64,000 bases of DNA from Stigmatella ashevillena. GTDB taxonomy: Bacteria > Myxococcota > Myxococcia > Myxococcales > Myxococcaceae. The DNA is taken from contig NZ_JAQNDM010000001.1 of NCBI RefSeq assembly GCF_028368975.1, positions 248,001 through 312,000 of the forward strand, written 5' to 3'. A program made the translations under genes and the position numbers. A model generated the notes under the pieces. The model had not been told where the DNA came from, did no database searches, and was given only the letters and a program-made list of their open reading frames with translations. Below, piece by piece: positions 55,757 to 64,000 of the stretch; positions within the stretch are counted from its first letter, which is position 1; every line of letters starts with the position of its first letter.

Positions 55757-57613
55757 TCAGGGACTGGGCGCGGTGGCTTCCTGGGCGGAGACCGCCCATT
55801 GCCTGAGCTTGCGAGCAAGCGTGTGGTTCGGGTTGAGGGTCACCACCGCGTCGAGCAAGGCCCTCGCGGCCGAGGGATCTCCCAACCGCAAGGACATCCT
55901 CGCCTCCAGGACATAGACGCGAAGGAAGGTGCTGTCCCGGCTCCGCACCTGGGTCAGTTCCTCGGACAACTTCATCAGCGCGTCCGGCGGCACACGGGTG
56001 TGGAGACCGTGCTCGGCGAAGGCCACGGCGCTCCAGTGCGCCGGATTCTCCACCTTGCGAAACCGCTCGGCCATCCCCAGCCCTGTGGGGCTGCCCATCA
56101 CGCCTCCTTGGATCGCCTGGGCCTTCAGCCGCGCCAGCACATCGGAAGCAGGCTCTGTCTCGGGCGCCTTCCGGATGACGGCACTGGCCTCTTCGAGCTG
56201 CTGGGTCAACTCCGCCGCGATGGCCTCCAGCGGCTGACGCTGTTTCCACACCCCATCCAGCTCATCCTTCCGCGCGTTGGCCCGGCTGTTCCACTCCCCC
56301 AGGGACTTCTCCTTCTCCAGGGCGGAGATCTCCTGGCGCAGCCTCGCCTCCTCGCTTGCGAGCCACTCGAGCTCGGCCTTCGTGTCGTCCAACCGCAGGG
56401 CCAGCGCGACCACCAGCTCCGCCTGAGCCTCCGTGTATTTCGGATACGTGCCCACCAGCTTGCGCAACCGCTCGATGGCTTGGGAGAGAGAGGCCGGATC
56501 ATCGCGCCGCAGCAGGAGCACCGCTTCGTCCTTGGTGCTCACCGCCTCGGAGGGCAGCTCCGAAGCCCGGTTGCGCCAGGCCGGATACGTCAACCAGGCC
56601 GTCAGACCGAGCACCACCGCGGCAGCCAAGGCGATCAGGAGCCGCTCCCGTCCCCCGCCCCCTGGCACGGACTCTTCGGGAGAACGGGGCCCTGACGGGC
56701 TGTTCGGCAGGAGCAGCTCCGGAGGAAGCTCCAACGCCGTGGCCCGGCGCGCGGCAGGAGGGCTTCCCCCCCATGGGCTCGCGGGTTCCGCAGGCAGGGA
56801 CGGCAGCGAGGGCCGGGACTCGCCACCCACCTCCGGCATGCTCCAGGGAACCTCGGGCGAGGGCTTCTTCTCGCGCAGCCCCGGAGGAAGAACCTTGCCT
56901 CCCTCGCCCTCCGCAGACCGGAGCTGCGCCGCGCCAAACGCCTGGGTCGTGCTGGGCGGAGGTGCCTGAGCCGCCTGAGCAATGGAAGCCGCGCCAAACA
57001 CCTGCGTCGTACTGGGTGGAGTCGCCTGGGACGCCTGAGGAATGGAAGCCGCGCCAAACGCCTGCGTCGTACTGGGCGAGGGCGCCTGAGCCGCCTGGGC
57101 GATGGAGACCGCGCCAAACACCTGCGTCGTGCTGGGCGGAGGTGCCTTGGCTGCCTGGGCAATGGAGGCCGCGCCAAACACCTGCGTCGTGCTGACCGTT
57201 GGGCGCGGCGGCGGCGCACCGAACAGCTGGGTCTTGCCCAAAGAGGCCGCGGAGGCTGGGGGAAGCGCGGTCCCGAAAGCGGGCGTCCTCTCCCCTTCTT
57301 CCGGCACTGCCTGAATGGCAGCAGTGCCGTACACCGGCGTCACGTCCTCCTGGGAGCCTGCTCCTGCCTTGGGCGCAGCCTTCGCGGGGGAACCCCCGAA
57401 GAGCAGGGTCTCGTTGACCGCGGGAGGCCGGTTTCCCCCCGGCGCCTTGGGCCCAGGAGGGCTGGCCTTCTGGCCCGGCAGGAGCGTCTGACCCGCTGGG
57501 GTCGCCGTGAAGACGAAGCTGCACCGCGTGCATTGCACCGATGCCCCCACCGGCGGCAACAACCGGGGGTCGAGGTCATACCGCATCGAGCATTGAGGGC
57601 ATGCGATCTGCAC
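55757..57613 (-). CDS. Zinc-ribbon membrane protein with tandem repeats
   Basis: This 618-residue protein begins at GTG 57613 with a zinc ribbon (CPQC...CTRC, residues 5-31; MJ0042 type). A long low-complexity Pro/Ala/Gly region follows, in which a 20-residue unit like STTQVFGAASIAQAAQAPPP repeats about 4.5 times (roughly 140-230). Near 325-345 there is one membrane helix (LLIALAAAVVLGLTAWL), then a periplasmic coiled-coil/TPR-like helical domain. Such N-zinc-ribbon proteins are common in myxobacteria; function unknown, perhaps signalling. The ribosome site is weak. It overlaps no neighbour. Confidence 0.7.
   Translation of the reverse strand: MQIACPQCSMRYDLDPRLLPPVGASVQCTRCSFVFTATPAGQTLLPGQKASPPGPKAPGGNRPPAVNETLLFGGSPAKAAPKAGAGSQEDVTPVYGTAAIQAVPEEGERTPAFGTALPPASAASLGKTQLFGAPPPRPTVSTTQVFGAASIAQAAKAPPPSTTQVFGAVSIAQAAQAPSPSTTQAFGAASIPQASQATPPSTTQVFGAASIAQAAQAPPPSTTQAFGAAQLRSAEGEGGKVLPPGLREKKPSPEVPWSMPEVGGESRPSLPSLPAEPASPWGGSPPAARRATALELPPELLLPNSPSGPRSPEESVPGGGGRERLLIALAAAVVLGLTAWLTYPAWRNRASELPSEAVSTKDEAVLLLRRDDPASLSQAIERLRKLVGTYPKYTEAQAELVVALALRLDDTKAELEWLASEEARLRQEISALEKEKSLGEWNSRANARKDELDGVWKQRQPLEAIAAELTQQLEEASAVIRKAPETEPASDVLARLKAQAIQGGVMGSPTGLGMAERFRKVENPAHWSAVAFAEHGLHTRVPPDALMKLSEELTQVRSRDSTFLRVYVLEARMSLRLGDPSAARALLDAVVTLNPNHTLARKLRQWAVSAQEATAPSP
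56928..57195. repeat. 60-bp tandem repeat (about 4.5 copies)
   Basis: Units begin at 56928, 56988, 57048 and 57108, with a partial copy from 57168. They keep the reading frame and encode the 20-residue repeats of the zinc-ribbon protein. Copies are not identical, so the array is not very recent. Confidence 0.85.
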
Positions 57614-57622
57614 TCTGCGTGC

Positions 57623-58039
57623 TTACCACACCCCCCCAGGAGGTGGCGTCTCTCGTAGCTCCGTGGTCGCCCGGAGGGTCTCCAGCTTGCCAGGACCGAC
57701 GCCCGAAACGGCGTCTACCTCCTCCCAGCTCGCGAAACGGCCCTGGGCTTCACGCGCCTCCACCAGCTTTCGTGCCAGCGAGCGCCCGACGCCCGAAAGC
57801 TGGGCCAGCTCCTCCTCCGAGGCCGCATTGAGATCCAACTTCAAGCCCAACGCCACAGCCTGGGCGCCCGTGGGGGCGGTGCCCTCACCGCAGCGGGCAA
57901 TGCCCCCCGCCATGCGAACCGATGCGGGCTCGCAGTCCAGCGCGGGCGAGGGGCTCGGCCATGTCCACCGCGCCAGCCCGCCCAACACCATCAGCCCCAA
58001 CGTGGCGGCGGCGAGAGAGCCCGTGCGGTTCACGATCAT
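57623..58039 (-). CDS. ComEA-like helix-hairpin-helix DNA-binding protein
   Basis: This 138-residue protein has an N-terminal membrane or signal segment (about 8-25) and a C-terminal HhH pair ([18 protein letters not shown] and [15 protein letters not shown]), as in the DNA-receptor ComEA. It probably binds DNA in the periplasm. ATG 58039 overlaps the lysC stop (ATGA), so it is translationally coupled to aspartokinase, which is not an obvious partner. Its own role could be natural transformation or general DNA handling. Confidence 0.75.
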   Translation of the reverse strand: MIVNRTGSLAAATLGLMVLGGLARWTWPSPSPALDCEPASVRMAGGIARCGEGTAPTGAQAVALGLKLDLNAASEEELAQLSGVGRSLARKLVEAREAQGRFASWEEVDAVSGVGPGKLETLRATTELRETPPPGGVW

Positions 58040-59292
58040 CCCTTGATGGAGACAACCTCGGCCACAGTCCCCGGCTCGGGCGTGTCCAGGCCGAACGCGG
58101 TATGCAGCGAGCGGACCGCCAGCTCCGTGTAGTTGGAGTGGATGACGCAGGACACTTTGATCTCCGAGGTGGAGATCATCTGCACGTTGACGCCGGCGCC
58201 GGCGAGCACCTTGAACATCTTCGCCGCCACGCCGGAGTGGTTGCGCATTCCCACGCCCACGATGGACACCTTGGAGACATGGTCATCGGTCTCCACGCCC
58301 TCGGCCTTGACGGCCTTGGCCACCTTCTTCACCACGTCCTTGGTCTTGGCGAGGTCCGCCTTGCCCACGGTGAACGTCACGTCCGTGCGGCCATCCTTGG
58401 AGACATTCTGGACGATGAGATCCACGACGATGCTCTGCTCATCGAGCGCCCCGAAGATCTTCGCCGCCACGCCGGGAACGTCCGGCACCCCTCGGATGGC
58501 GATCTTCGACTCGTTCTTGTCGTAGGCGATTCCACTGACCAGCACGTCTTCCATCGCAGCGTCCTCCTCACACACCAGCGTGCCGGGATCGTCCGTAAAC
58601 GAGGACTTCACCCAGAGCGGCACCTTGTACTTCATCGCGAACTCGACCGAACGGATCTGCAGCACCTTGGCGCCCACGCTCGCCAGCTCCAGCATCTCCT
58701 CATAGGAGATGCGATCGAGCTTGCGCGCCTGGGGGACCATGTTGGGGTCGGTGGTGTAGACGCCATCCACGTCCGTGTAGATCTCACAGGCATCCGCCTT
58801 GAGCGCGGCGGCCAGGGCCACCGCCGTGGTGTCCGACCCCCCGCGGCCCAACGTGGTGACGTTGCCGTGCTCGTCCTGGCCCTGGAAGCCCGCCACGACG
58901 ACAATGTTCTTCTTCTTCAGCGCGTCGAGGATGCGCTCCGCGTCGATGCTCTTGATGCGGGCCTTGGAGAAGGTGCTGTCGGTGGTGATGCGGACCTGGT
59001 GCCCCAGGAAGCTCACCGCCTTGCGCTTCTGCGCCTGGATGGCCAGCGCCACCAGCCCGATGGAGACCTGCTCCCCGGTGGCCACCACGACGTCCTGCTC
59101 GCGCTCGTTGGGCCGATCGGTGATCTGGGAGACGAGCTTGAGCAGCCGGTTGGTCTCTCCCGACATCGCGGAGACCACCACCACCACGTCATGTCCCTCT
59201 TTCTGGGCGGCGATGCAACGCTTCGCCACGTTCTTCATGCGCTCGGTGTCGCCCACCGAGGTCCCACCGTACTTCTGGACGATAAGTGCCAA
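58036..59292 (-). CDS. lysC: Aspartate kinase
   Basis: This 418-residue enzyme phosphorylates L-aspartate, the first step of lysine, threonine and methionine synthesis. It starts at TTG 59292 ([14 protein letters not shown]), after a GGAAGGGG box. The catalytic part has [22 protein letters not shown] and [11 protein letters not shown]; two ACT domains (about 265-418) would bind feedback inhibitors. The promoter is in the divergent gap with hutH, with a perfect TTGACA. A ComEA-like gene follows with an ATGA overlap. Confidence 0.95.
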   Translation of the reverse strand: MALIVQKYGGTSVGDTERMKNVAKRCIAAQKEGHDVVVVVSAMSGETNRLLKLVSQITDRPNEREQDVVVATGEQVSIGLVALAIQAQKRKAVSFLGHQVRITTDSTFSKARIKSIDAERILDALKKKNIVVVAGFQGQDEHGNVTTLGRGGSDTTAVALAAALKADACEIYTDVDGVYTTDPNMVPQARKLDRISYEEMLELASVGAKVLQIRSVEFAMKYKVPLWVKSSFTDDPGTLVCEEDAAMEDVLVSGIAYDKNESKIAIRGVPDVPGVAAKIFGALDEQSIVVDLIVQNVSKDGRTDVTFTVGKADLAKTKDVVKKVAKAVKAEGVETDDHVSKVSIVGVGMRNHSGVAAKMFKVLAGAGVNVQMISTSEIKVSCVIHSNYTELAVRSLHTAFGLDTPEPGTVAEVVSIKG

Positions 59293-59396
59293 GGCGCTTG
59301 TGCCCCTTCCTGCTTGACGCGCGGACCCTATTGGGCGCATCCCCCGCGTGTCAAAGACGACGTTGGCTATAAGTACCGTGAATCCTTGGAGCGCTC
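59293..59396. promoter_or_regulatory. Divergent promoter region lysC/hutH
   Basis: On the minus strand TTGACA (59354-59349) is a perfect -35 for lysC, with only weak -10 choices about 16-18 bp on. On the plus strand TATAAG (59368-59373) is a good -10 for hutH, with a poor -35. The two promoters overlap in 104 bp. Confidence 0.5.
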
Positions 59397-60929
59397 ATGT
59401 CCCGCCCCCGCTTGTTCATCGATGGAGACACCCTGAAGCTGGAGGACATCCTCCAAGTCGCCCACCACGCCGTCACCGTGGCGCTGGCCCCCGCGGCCGC
59501 CGCCCGCGTGAAAGCGGCCCGCGAGTTGGTGGACCGGGTGGCCGCCGGGGACACTCCCTCCTACGGCATCAACACCGGCTTTGGGACGCTGGCCGAGGTC
59601 CGCATCGATAAGAAGGATCTGCGCGAGCTTCAGCGCAACCTCATCCTCTCGCACGCCGCCGGAGTGGGCTCGCCGCTGCCGTTGCCCGAGGCCCGGGTGC
59701 TGCTCCTGTTGCGTTGCAACGTGCTGGCCAAGGGCTACTCGGGCATCCGGCCGGAGACGCTGGCGCTCGCGCTGGAGATGCTCGACCGCGATGTGGTGCC
59801 CGTGGTGCCCGAACGTGGCAGCGTGGGGGCCTCCGGGGATCTGGCCCCGCTGGCGCACCTGGCGCTGGTCTTCATCGGCGAGGGCGAGGCGTTCTATCAA
59901 GGTGAGCGGCTGCCGGGAGCCCAGGCGCTGGAGCGAGCGGGACTGAAGCCCGTGGTGCTGGAGGCCAAGGAGGGACTGGCGCTCGTCAACGGCACCCAGG
60001 CCATGTGCGCGGTGGGCACCCTGCTCCAGCTGCGCGCCGAGATGCTCGCGGAGCTGGCGGATCTGGCGGGGGCGATGACCCTGGAGGGGCTGCTGGGCAG
60101 CCACAAGCCCTTCATCCCGGAGATCCAGGACGTGCGCGCCCACGAGGGACAGAAGGCCTGCGCCGCCCACCTGCGCGAGCTGCTGGCGGACAGCGCGCTG
60201 GTAGAGAGCCATGCGAACTGCAGCAAGGTGCAGGACCCCTACAGCCTGCGCTGCATGCCCCAGGTGCACGGCGCGGCGCGCGAGGGGCTGGCCTTTGCCC
60301 GGCGCATCCTGGAGGTGGAAGTCAACAGCGCCACGGACAACCCGCTGGTGTTCGTGGAGACCGAGCGCATCGTCTCGGGCGGCAACTTTCACGGCCAGCC
60401 GGTGTCCCTGGCACTGGATGTCGCGGCCATGGCCCTCACGCAGTTGTCGGCCATCAGCGAGCGCCGCGTGGAGCAGCTCGTCAACCCGTCGCTGTCGGGG
60501 CTGCCGCCGTTCCTGGCCAAGAACTCGGGGCTCAACTCGGGCTTCATGATCGCCCAAGTGACGAGCGCCGCGCTGGTGGCCGAGTCCCGCGTGCTCAGCC
60601 ACCCCGCCTCGGTGGACTCCATTCCCTCCTCCGCGGGCCGGGAGGACCACGTCTCCATGGGCATGACGGCGGCCCTCAAGGGCCGACAGGTGGCCGACTT
60701 CACCCGCTCGTGCCTGGCCATCGAGCTGTTGGTGGCCTCCCAGGCGCTGGACTACCGCCAGCCCACCCGGGCGGGAAAAGGCCCGCAGGCGGCGTACGAA
60801 CTCATCCGGAGCAAGATCCCCACCATGGAGAAGGACCGGGAACTCCACCGGGACATCTCGGCCGTGAGCGCACTCATCGACTCAGGTGAGTTGCTGAACG
60901 CTGTCCGCGCCGCGACACGCGGACAGTGA
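59397..60929 (+). CDS. hutH: Histidine ammonia-lyase
   Basis: This 510-residue cytoplasmic enzyme removes ammonia from L-histidine to give urocanate. The MIO cofactor forms from A145-S146-G147 inside [14 protein letters not shown], and YGINTGFG and NSATDNPL are also present; length is typical. ATG 59397 follows GGAG. No hutU, hutI or hutC gene is near, so the rest of the pathway is elsewhere or the product is used otherwise. Confidence 0.93.
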   Translation: MSRPRLFIDGDTLKLEDILQVAHHAVTVALAPAAAARVKAARELVDRVAAGDTPSYGINTGFGTLAEVRIDKKDLRELQRNLILSHAAGVGSPLPLPEARVLLLLRCNVLAKGYSGIRPETLALALEMLDRDVVPVVPERGSVGASGDLAPLAHLALVFIGEGEAFYQGERLPGAQALERAGLKPVVLEAKEGLALVNGTQAMCAVGTLLQLRAEMLAELADLAGAMTLEGLLGSHKPFIPEIQDVRAHEGQKACAAHLRELLADSALVESHANCSKVQDPYSLRCMPQVHGAAREGLAFARRILEVEVNSATDNPLVFVETERIVSGGNFHGQPVSLALDVAAMALTQLSAISERRVEQLVNPSLSGLPPFLAKNSGLNSGFMIAQVTSAALVAESRVLSHPASVDSIPSSAGREDHVSMGMTAALKGRQVADFTRSCLAIELLVASQALDYRQPTRAGKGPQAAYELIRSKIPTMEKDRELHRDISAVSALIDSGELLNAVRAATRGQ

Positions 60930-61007
60930 ACGTTCTCGAAGAGAGAGGGTGGATAGAAGGCGGCCCCTGGGGGTGAAGTGGGGCCCATGAGACAAGGAAT
61001 CCCCCCC

Positions 61008-61271
61008 ATGAAGAAGCTTCTGGTGGCAAGTCTTCTCGGCGTGGCCGCGGTGTTGGGAACCGGCTGCTCGGATGCGTGTGAGAAGGCCGGGAGCGCACTC
61101 AAGGACAAGTACAAGGAGTGCGGCATCACCTACAGCGACGGTGATGGCAACACGGAGACGGACACCGAATGCAGCGACGAGGCGGCCGATGCGGACGAGA
61201 ATCTGGCCGACTGCATTGAGAAGGCCAGCTGCGACGCCATGAGGGACGGCACCTACCAGGCCCAGTGCTGA
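61008..61271 (+). CDS. Small Cys-rich lipoprotein
   Basis: This 87-residue protein starts at ATG 61008 (MKKLLVASLLGVAAVLGTGC), with a lipobox GTGC. Five further Cys residues (CEKAG, KECG, TECSD, LADC, SCDAM) and a terminal Cys suggest disulphides in the periplasm. It is very acidic. No family was recognised. AAGGAAT lies ten bases upstream. It is a stand-alone gene. Confidence 0.7.
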   Translation: MKKLLVASLLGVAAVLGTGCSDACEKAGSALKDKYKECGITYSDGDGNTETDTECSDEAADADENLADCIEKASCDAMRDGTYQAQC

Positions 61272-61404
61272 GCCTGGAGGGGCTCCATCCACCCCCAGTC
61301 TGTCCGCTCAGCGACAGTCCGTCCGGTCTCCTGGCATGGGGCCAGGCAGACCTCAAAACGTCCCGGGAGGCCTAGCAACCCAGGGGCCCTCCGATGCGAC
61401 AATA

Positions 61405-61436
61405 AGGGCGTCGCCTTTAACGAGGGCGTCGCCTTT
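61405..61436. repeat. Direct repeat of GGGCGTCGCCTTT
   Basis: A 13-base unit occurs twice, 19 bases apart, and each copy can fold into a short stem ending in Ts. It lies 18 bp before the start of the Ala-rich gene; possibly a terminator of the small lipoprotein gene or a leader attenuator. Confidence 0.35.
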
Positions 61437-61453
61437 CTTCATCAGGAGAGTCC

Positions 61454-62494
61454 ATGTCGCGCATCGGAGACACCACGTCCCGCCCCACGGCCCCGACTGC
61501 ACGGCCGCCCGAGCAGGCGCCTGCCCCGAGCCCGGAAGCCACGGCACGGCCCGCGGCCCAGCCCACTCCGCCTGCGACGGGCCACAGCCCCGTGTCCGAG
61601 TTCATCCAGCAGCAGGCCACGCTGGGCAACGCCACCAACGTCGCCAATGCTTCGGGGGTGCCGTCGGGCATCTCGGGCATGTTCCCCCGGACTCCGCCCA
61701 ACCTGTCGCTCGGCCTCAACCGGCTCAACGTCGCGGGCTCGCTCGCCGCCGTGCCGCTCTCCGCCATGACGGCGCGCAATGACATCGCCCGGGCCCAGGC
61801 CAATCCCAGCCAGGGCACCATCGCGCAGGCCACGGCCTCGACCCTGAGCGTGCCGCGCAACACCCTGGCCGCCGCCGGGGCGGTCTTCACCGCCAGCAAC
61901 GCGCGCACCTACCGGGACGCCCACCGCGCCGCCGAGACCGCCTTCCGCACGGCCGCGCCGAACGCCTCGGAAGCCGCCGTGAGGGCCGCTTCGCGCACGG
62001 CCGCCCGTTCCTCCGTGGATGCACTCACCACGGGCATCCGCTCGGGCGCTGACGCGGCCCGCCCCGTCAACAGCGCAGGGGTCCGCGCGGTCGAGAGTGC
62101 CGTCACCGCGGGCGTCCGGGGCTCGAGCGACGATGCCATCCGCACCGTCATGGGCGCGGGCACCCGCGCGGCCGCTCGGGCCGAACTCCGGACCGCCGCC
62201 GCCGGAACGGCGCGTGCGGCCACTAGCGCCGCGGTCCACTCCGGTGCTGGCGCCGTGGGCCGCGCGGCCGCCCGTTTCGCCCCTGGCGTGAACGTGGCCG
62301 TTGCCGCGCTGGACGTGGGCGTCGCCGCTGCCACCTGGGCAAACCCCCAATCATCGACCACCGCCCGGGTGACCAGCAGCATCACCGCGCTCGGCTCCGT
62401 CGCGGCGGCCACCAACATCCCCATCGTGAGCCAGGTGGGCGCGGGCGTGTCGGTGGTGTCCAGCTTCGTGGGGGGCCTGTTCGGCGGCGACTGA
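61454..62494 (+). CDS. Ala-rich hypothetical protein with glycine-zipper end
   Basis: This 346-residue protein starts at ATG 61454 after CAGGAGAG. Residues 1-45 are Pro/Ala-rich, the middle is Ala/Thr/Arg-rich helix with repeats like TAARSSV and RTAAAGTARA, and the C-terminus (about 270-346) is hydrophobic with Gly spacing (VGAGVSVVSSFVGGLFGG). It has no signal peptide. No family was recognised. The hydrophobic end could insert into a membrane, as in secreted effectors, but this is only a shape argument. A terminator follows. Confidence 0.6.
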   Translation: MSRIGDTTSRPTAPTARPPEQAPAPSPEATARPAAQPTPPATGHSPVSEFIQQQATLGNATNVANASGVPSGISGMFPRTPPNLSLGLNRLNVAGSLAAVPLSAMTARNDIARAQANPSQGTIAQATASTLSVPRNTLAAAGAVFTASNARTYRDAHRAAETAFRTAAPNASEAAVRAASRTAARSSVDALTTGIRSGADAARPVNSAGVRAVESAVTAGVRGSSDDAIRTVMGAGTRAAARAELRTAAAGTARAATSAAVHSGAGAVGRAAARFAPGVNVAVAALDVGVAAATWANPQSSTTARVTSSITALGSVAAATNIPIVSQVGAGVSVVSSFVGGLFGGD

Positions 62495-62516
62495 GCCCGT
62501 CCCAACATGCCCTGCC

Positions 62517-62550
62517 AAGGCCCGTGGCGGTTGCACGGGCCTTTTGCTTT
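62517..62550 (+). terminator. Rho-independent terminator after the Ala-rich gene
   Basis: AAGGCCCGTG-GCGGTTG-CACGGGCCTT forms a ten-base stem followed by TTGCTTT, 23 bp past the stop codon. It separates this gene from the trigger-factor-like gene. Confidence 0.8.
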
Positions 62551-62586
62551 GCTGGGACTCCCCTCGCGCTGGAGACCCGGTCCCCC

Positions 62587-63702
62587 ATGCCCAAGAAGCC
62601 CTCGTCCCAACCGCTGGTCTCCACGGAGGAGGCCGCCATGCGCAGGCGCGTGGAGCAGAGCGCGGCCGCCCGTGCGCTCGCCACCGGGGGCGTGGAGTTG
62701 CCCGAGGTCAACCCTCCCTCGCTGGAGGGACTCGAGGTAACGGTGCCCCAGGCCCCGGACCCATCCCGGGACGCACTGCTGGCGCGCTTCCACGAGCTGC
62801 GGCGCGAGCAGGCTCAGCGCCGCCAGCGCGCCCCGGGCGAGCCTGCTGCCCTGGGCGATGAGGTGGCCGTGGACATCCTCGGGTTCGCCCACGGCCAGCC
62901 GATTCCCTCCAGCGCCCGCCTGGGCATGCGCCTCGAGCTGGCGCCGCGTCCGGCACTGCCCGGTCTTTTCGAGGGCATGGTGGGCCTGAGGGTGGGCGAG
63001 TCCACGCGGCTCCAGCTCACACTTCCCCCTGACTACCCCGTCGAAGGGCTGCGCGGCGCGAAGGCCGAATTCCTGGTGATGCTCCATGAAGCCTGGGCGC
63101 TGACCCTGCTCCCAGAGGACAACACGGAGTTCCTCACGCGCCTGGGCCGGGGGATGACGCTGGAGGCGGTGATGGACTCCATTGCGGTGGAGCTCGAAGA
63201 GCAGCTCACCGATGCGCTGTGGCTCGAAGCCGAACAACGTGTCCTGGACGCGCTGGCCGAACGAACCCAAGTGGAGCTGCCCGGCTCGCTCATCGACGAA
63301 GAGATCCGCCGTTCCTGGGGAAGAAGCGAGGGCCGCGCGTTGATCTCCATGAACACGCCCCCGGAGCACCAGGAGTCCTCCCTCCAGGCATGGCTGTCCG
63401 ATGACTTCCAGCGCCAGGATGCCGAGCGGCGACTGCGCGTCTCCCTTGGGCTCCGGGCGCTCATCGAGAGCGAGCAACTGCATGTCACAGACGCCGATCT
63501 TCACGAACTGCTGGACCGGGTCGCAGGGGAACTGGGCCTGAGCCGGAACGACGTGGAAGCGGCTTTGAGAGAGGATCGGGGAATGACCCGGACGGTGGCG
63601 GAGACGGCCTTGCACCTGAAGGCCGTGGAGTACGTGATGGAGCGGGCACAGGTCCACTTCGAGGGAGCCGGGGAGGGCCGGGCGCAGCTCGGCAAGGCCT
63701 GA
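62587..63702 (+). CDS. Trigger-factor-like peptidyl-prolyl isomerase/chaperone without ribosome-binding domain
   Basis: This 371-residue protein has an FKBP-like middle (about 85-190, GDEVAVDILGFAHGQPI to HEAWALTLLP) and a C-terminal trigger-factor domain (about 195-355). The N-terminal ribosome-binding domain (GFRxGxxP) is absent; instead there is a short charged lead (1-80). It could be a specialised chaperone, not the main trigger factor. ATG 62587 lacks a clear SD. The next gene overlaps its stop (TGATG). Confidence 0.7.
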   Translation: MPKKPSSQPLVSTEEAAMRRRVEQSAAARALATGGVELPEVNPPSLEGLEVTVPQAPDPSRDALLARFHELRREQAQRRQRAPGEPAALGDEVAVDILGFAHGQPIPSSARLGMRLELAPRPALPGLFEGMVGLRVGESTRLQLTLPPDYPVEGLRGAKAEFLVMLHEAWALTLLPEDNTEFLTRLGRGMTLEAVMDSIAVELEEQLTDALWLEAEQRVLDALAERTQVELPGSLIDEEIRRSWGRSEGRALISMNTPPEHQESSLQAWLSDDFQRQDAERRLRVSLGLRALIESEQLHVTDADLHELLDRVAGELGLSRNDVEAALREDRGMTRTVAETALHLKAVEYVMERAQVHFEGAGEGRAQLGKA

Positions 63703-64000
63703 TGGGATGGGTCGAGTCCCTGATCTTCCGGGACTGGCCAAGGCCCGGGCACCCCTCCCAGCACGTGGTGGATCTGCTCAAGCCGCGGGTCTGTGGTTTG
63801 CCCTTGGGCGCGGCGGCGGCCCAGGTGCGTGAGACCTTGGGCGCTCCGGCCTCCTGGAGGGAGAAGCGCCGAGGCTGCTGGGCCTATCCCTCCTGGGGCC
63901 TGCGCGTCGATGTGCCGGCGGACCGGGAGTTGGATTCTTTCAGCATCGCGCTGAGCCACTCCCACCAGGGACTCACCGCATCGAGACTTCCCTGGCAGCC
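63702..64000 (+). CDS. Hypothetical protein, partial at the window edge
   Basis: An open frame starts at ATG 63702, overlapping the previous stop, and runs to the window end (99 codons seen). It begins MGWVESLIFRDWPRPG and has a compact pattern (LGAAAAQVRETLGAP, WAYPSWGLRVDV) like small immunity- or enzyme-like proteins of unknown family. No function is assigned. Translational coupling suggests it is co-expressed with the trigger-factor-like gene. Confidence 0.55.
   Translation, partial: MGWVESLIFRDWPRPGHPSQHVVDLLKPRVCGLPLGAAAAQVRETLGAPASWREKRRGCWAYPSWGLRVDVPADRELDSFSIALSHSHQGLTASRLPWQ

Noticed and set aside
56928-57195. Possible CRISPR array
   Set aside because: The 60-bp units are adjacent without spacers, in-frame and protein coding.
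61909-63741. 610-codon minus-strand ORF
   Set aside because: It spans two plus-strand genes and a clear terminator, so it is a shadow.

Overview
The window looks like a chromosomal segment of a myxobacterium of the Stigmatella/Cystobacter group. The DNA is GC-rich, and it carries a giant hybrid PKS/NRPS operon, several secreted enzymes with ricin-type carbohydrate-binding domains, many lipoproteins and a caspase-like protein. The left half matches the known domain architecture of the myxothiazol (mta) pathway of Stigmatella aurantiaca. I recognise this from domain order and motifs, not from a database search.

Region 1 (1-31.5 kb, all minus strand) is the mta locus. mtaA (phosphopantetheinyl transferase) lies upstream. 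After a tRNA-Arg(CCU) gene and a 420-bp leader rich in inverted repeats come mtaB, mtaC, mtaD and mtaE; mtaE runs off the left edge. mtaB/mtaC and mtaC/mtaD overlap by 4 bp (TTGA and ATGA). MtaB loads a branched starter and adds malonate and methylmalonate. MtaC and MtaD each load, cyclise and oxidise a cysteine, giving the bithiazole. MtaD then adds malonate, and MtaE adds what its AT motif suggests is methylmalonate and carries a methyltransferase. N- and C-terminal docking segments fit this protein order.

Region 2 (31.6-41.6 kb) holds a secreted copper-radical oxidase with all its copper ligands, a four-gene plus-strand operon that looks like a synthase-dependent exopolysaccharide export system (processive GT2, coiled-coil membrane protein, outer-membrane-type protein, periplasmic sandwich protein), a metallo-beta-lactamase/Rieske fusion, a lipoprotein and a small hypothetical protein.

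Region 3 (41.9-47 kb) holds a ThuA-ricin protein, a GH19 chitinase-ricin lipoprotein with a good sigma-54 promoter candidate, and a caspase-like protease fused to a repeat/barrel-like surface domain. A terminator and tRNA-Val(CAC) close it.

Region 4 (47.1-64 kb) is mixed housekeeping and envelope genes: an Hsp70 paralogue/SCP2-like/coiled-coil operon, a UvrD-type helicase, a repeat lipoprotein, an NlpC/P60 lipoprotein, a GT2 with a sigma-54-like promoter, a zinc-ribbon membrane protein with a 60-bp tandem repeat, lysC coupled to a ComEA-like gene, divergent hutH, a small lipoprotein, an Ala-rich protein, a trigger-factor-like protein lacking the ribosome-binding domain, and a partial gene at the right edge.

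The large cluster itself is a known type. The least-described candidates are the exopolysaccharide operon, the MBL-Rieske fusion, the caspase-repeat protein and the compositionally odd AT domain inside mtaD.
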